From Deltaproteobacteria bacterium (GTDB lineage Bacteria; Myxococcota_A; Polyangia; Palsa-1104; JAEUJZ01), in NCBI GenBank assembly GCA_017990795.1, contig JAGNNG010000083.1, positions 1 to 7,377 of the forward strand: DNA of 7,377 bases. The letters run 5' to 3'. The notes below the pieces were generated by a model. That model did not search any database. It saw only the letters and a list, made by a program, of their open reading frames with translations, and was not told the origin of the DNA. The translations under genes were made by a program, and so were the position numbers. Numbering within the stretch: the stretch's first letter is position 1; each line of letters begins with the position of its first letter. Shown here piece by piece: positions 5,386-7,377 of the stretch.

Positions 5386-6399
5386 AGTCAGGTCGAGCAA
5401 CCACGAGATCCCAAAGCAGGGATGGTCATCGGCGGCTATCGCACGATCCGGCTCCTTGGAGCAGGCGCGATGGGCCGAGTCTATCTGGCCGAGCATGAGC
5501 GCCTCGGTCGTCGCGCGGCGGTCAAGGTCCTCGACGGCTGGGACCCAGAGCTGGTCTCGCGCTTGTTCTGCGAGGCCCGCGCCGTCGCACAGATCGCCGA
5601 CGAGCACCTGGTGGATGTCTATGACTTTGTGGCCGATCCGCAGCGCGGAGTGGTCGCTTACATCATGGAATACCTGGCTGGCGAAGACCTGCGCAAAATC
5701 CTCCAGCGCGAGAAGGTCTTGGCCCCAGCCCGCGTCGCGCGCTTGGCCGCGCAAATCTGCGAGGGCTTGGCAGCAGCACACAAGGTCGGCGTCGTGCATC
5801 GCGATCTGAAGCCGGACAACATCGTCGTGGTTCGTCGCGGCGGCGACTCTGACTTCATCAAGCTGGTGGACTTTGGTATCGCCCAGTTTGCCGGCCCCGT
5901 CGCCCATCGCACCCGCGCTGGCATCGCCCTCGGCTCTGCGGCCTACATGGCGCCCGAGCAAGCCGAAGGCAAGCGGGTCGATGGTCGCGCCGATCTGTAT
6001 GCCGTCGGCGTCGTCATGCACGAGCTCCTAACCGGCGAAGTCCCCTTCCTTGGCAAGACCTCTCGCGAGACGCTGGAGATCATGCACAGCACCCGGGCCC
6101 CTTCCGCCGCTGGCGATCACGGAGCCGGCCAAGTCCCCGATCAGCTAGTCCGAGTAGTCAGTCGCTGCATGGCCAAGCGCCCCGAGGATCGCCACCAAAC
6201 TGCGGACGAGCTAAGGGCAGCGCTCTTAGAAATCGCCGAGCTTGCACCCGAGCGCGACGATCGGACCCAGATGATTGGGGCTCTACGCTCTCGCAAAGGC
6301 AAGGCATTGGCGCCCAGCCGATTCGGAACTGCAGCCATCCTTGGAATGGCCTTTGCCTTTGCCTTTGGTCTTGCTGCTGGCTTGCTAATCATGCATTAG
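5383..6399 (+). CDS. Tail-anchored Hanks-type Ser/Thr protein kinase
   Basis: Read from the CTG at 5383 the product has 338 residues. It phosphorylates Ser/Thr of cytoplasmic partners, which are unknown. All catalytic elements are present: glycine loop GAGAMG (26-31), lysine K48 in AAVK, helix-C glutamate E64, catalytic loop HRDLKPDN (139-146), DFG (163-165), the P+1 region GSAAYMAPEQ (184-193) and D204 in the F helix. The HRD arginine and T177 in the activation loop suggest activation by autophosphorylation. After the domain (about 16-287) there is a basic linker and one hydrophobic helix (about 314-336), with only a residue or two beyond it. The kinase is thus held at the membrane but lacks a periplasmic sensor such as PASTA or WD repeats. 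Start choice is the main uncertainty: CTG is rare, and ATG at 5422 (325 residues) is the alternative. A strong terminator isolates it from the gene upstream, and a PhzF-like gene follows 100 nt on. Confidence 0.93.
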   Translation: MSQVEQPRDPKAGMVIGGYRTIRLLGAGAMGRVYLAEHERLGRRAAVKVLDGWDPELVSRLFCEARAVAQIADEHLVDVYDFVADPQRGVVAYIMEYLAGEDLRKILQREKVLAPARVARLAAQICEGLAAAHKVGVVHRDLKPDNIVVVRRGGDSDFIKLVDFGIAQFAGPVAHRTRAGIALGSAAYMAPEQAEGKRVDGRADLYAVGVVMHELLTGEVPFLGKTSRETLEIMHSTRAPSAAGDHGAGQVPDQLVRVVSRCMAKRPEDRHQTADELRAALLEIAELAPERDDRTQMIGALRSRKGKALAPSRFGTAAILGMAFAFAFGLAAGLLIMH

Positions 6400-6455
6400 C
6401 CACCGATGCCAGCGTCGCACCCTGAACTCCCGTTAAGCTCCAGCAACACCGAAAC

Positions 6456-6479
6456 GGCCCCACTCGGCTCGGGCCCTCT
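6456..6479 (+). terminator. Weak hairpin between kinase and PhzF-like genes
   Basis: GGCCC (6456-6460) can pair with GGGCC (6471-6475) over a 10-nt loop, followed by CTCTT. The stem is short and the T-run poor, so it is at best an attenuating terminator. The 100-nt gap shows no clear promoter, so the downstream gene may be partly transcribed with the kinase. Confidence 0.2.
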
Positions 6480-6499
6480 TTGCAGCGATGGTGAGGATG

Positions 6500-7377
6500 A
6501 TGAAAAGGCCAGTGCCATTTGTTTGGGTCGATGTCTTTGCAGAGCAGCCGTTTGGCGGCAACCCGCTGGCAGTACTCGACGGCAGTGAGCTCTCTGAAGA
6601 AGCGCTGTTGCCACTCACGCGTGAGCTGAGCTTGGCCGAGACGACGTTCTTTTATCCTCCGTCGCCAGGTATCCAGGCCGATGCCAAAGTCCGCATCTTC
6701 ACCCAAGCCAAGGAAATCCCGTATGCAGGCCACCCAGTGCTGGGCACCGCTACGGCTCTGCTGCTGCTGCAAAAGCTGCCATGGACCCCGCCGCAGACCA
6801 CCGTGCGCCTGGAGCTAGGCATCGGCGTCGTCCCTGTCACCGTCAGTGGTGGCGAAATGCCTGAGCGGGCAAAGTTCTCGCATCAGCGCATCAGCGTTCC
6901 AGGTAGTCCTATCAGTGACGCTAGACTCGCTTGGCTGCCACCCGCGCTGGGGCTTCCCATGGAGCGATTCTGTGCTCGCGTGAACGCACCCAACTCGACG
7001 GAGGAGCGCACCCTATATCCTCAGGTCGCCAGCGGTGGCGCGCTGCAGCTGCTGGTGCCTGTACAGACCGCCGAAGAAATCGATCAAATCGAGGCCAGCT
7101 ACTTCGACGTCGTCGTTGCAGAGCGAGCCCTGGGCTCCGAGCTAGGCATCTTTGCTTTTGCGTTTCGTGAACCGCCACAAAGCGATCGCCCGATTCAAGT
7201 CCGTGCCCGCTTTTTTGCCTACGACGCGCCGCAAGAAGATCCTGCAACCGGTAGCGCGGCTGCCGCACTTGCCGTCTACCTGCATCACCATGGGCTGCTC
7301 CAAGCTGGTCAGGCGCTAGAGATCGACCAGGGCCCACTCCGAGGTCGAGTCCAAGGTGCCCCCGGTCGCCGCAGCCT
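6500..7377 (+). CDS. PhzF-family isomerase-like protein, C-terminus cut by window edge
   Basis: The frame is open for 292 codons to the window edge, with probably a few tens of residues missing. The fold is that of the PhzF / diaminopimelate-epimerase-like superfamily, cytoplasmic enzymes made of two similar halves. Family motifs are VDVFAEQPFGGNPLAV (10-25), LSLAETTFF (43-51) with E47 matching the catalytic Glu of PhzF, IFTQAKEIPYAGHPVLGTA (66-84) with H78, and the second-half signature DPATGSAAAALAVYL (247-261) with D247. PhzF itself isomerises a dihydro-hydroxyanthranilate in phenazine synthesis; most relatives have unknown substrates, and no phenazine genes are visible here, so that role should not be assumed. 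In-frame ATGs at 6488, 6497 and 6500 and a GTG at 6491 compete. GTGAGG at 6491-6496 favours 6500, though with short spacing; 6488 adds four residues and lacks a ribosome binding site. Neighbour: kinase gene 100 nt upstream, same strand. Confidence 0.9.
   Translation, partial: MKRPVPFVWVDVFAEQPFGGNPLAVLDGSELSEEALLPLTRELSLAETTFFYPPSPGIQADAKVRIFTQAKEIPYAGHPVLGTATALLLLQKLPWTPPQTTVRLELGIGVVPVTVSGGEMPERAKFSHQRISVPGSPISDARLAWLPPALGLPMERFCARVNAPNSTEERTLYPQVASGGALQLLVPVQTAEEIDQIEASYFDVVVAERALGSELGIFAFAFREPPQSDRPIQVRARFFAYDAPQEDPATGSAAAALAVYLHHHGLLQAGQALEIDQGPLRGRVQGAPGRRS

Noticed and set aside
5248..6021. 257-codon minus-strand open frame opposite the kinase
   Set aside because: It lies antisense to a gene with intact catalytic motifs; long antisense frames are common in GC-rich genes and this one shows no recognisable motif.
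6389..6772. Minus-strand open frame of 127 codons opposite the PhzF-like gene
   Set aside because: The opposite strand encodes clear PhzF motifs, and this frame is a shadow without a ribosome binding site or domain.

Overview
The window looks like a chromosomal segment of a high-GC, Gram-negative, deltaproteobacterial-type genome, most like a myxobacterium (Myxococcota, Polyangia or Haliangium-like). This is inferred from the G/C-rich third codon positions, an Hanks-type Ser/Thr kinase, a Pro/Gln-rich outer-membrane barrel protein, a Pro/Ala-rich single-pass membrane protein and a strong sigma-54-type promoter. No sequence search was possible, so the taxon is a guess. There are no tRNA or rRNA genes, insertion sequences or CRISPR arrays.

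Left half, minus strand. Reading leftwards from about 3480: a 23-bp perfect dyad, a near-consensus sigma-54 promoter (3381-3397), and a gene for an exported Pro/Gln-rich beta-barrel protein (3321 to 2353), closed by a GC hairpin (2275-2297). Next comes a two-gene sugar-ABC-transporter unit: a MalK/UgpC-class ATPase (2158 to 1049) and, 2 nt after its stop, a family-1 solute-binding protein (1046 to beyond the window edge). The binding protein is open at the edge and almost lacks a signal peptide. The permeases are presumably further left, or fused to the binding protein.

Middle. A 565-bp divergent gap (3322-3886) holds no convincing gene. It carries the sigma-54 promoter and dyad for the leftward gene, a sigma-70-like promoter for the rightward gene and an AT-rich leader of about 200 nt.

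Right half, plus strand. A TTG-start gene encodes a 414-residue single-pass membrane protein of unknown function (3887-5131), followed by a textbook intrinsic terminator (5181-5215). Then comes a tail-anchored Ser/Thr kinase (to 6399) whose best-supported start is a rare CTG at 5383. Last is a PhzF-family isomerase-like gene cut by the right edge.

Functionally the window mixes sugar uptake, envelope proteins and a signalling kinase. The most striking regulatory element is the sigma-54 promoter with an upstream dyad at enhancer distance. In myxobacteria some sigma-54 activators carry FHA domains and respond to Ser/Thr kinases, but nothing here proves that this kinase acts on this promoter.
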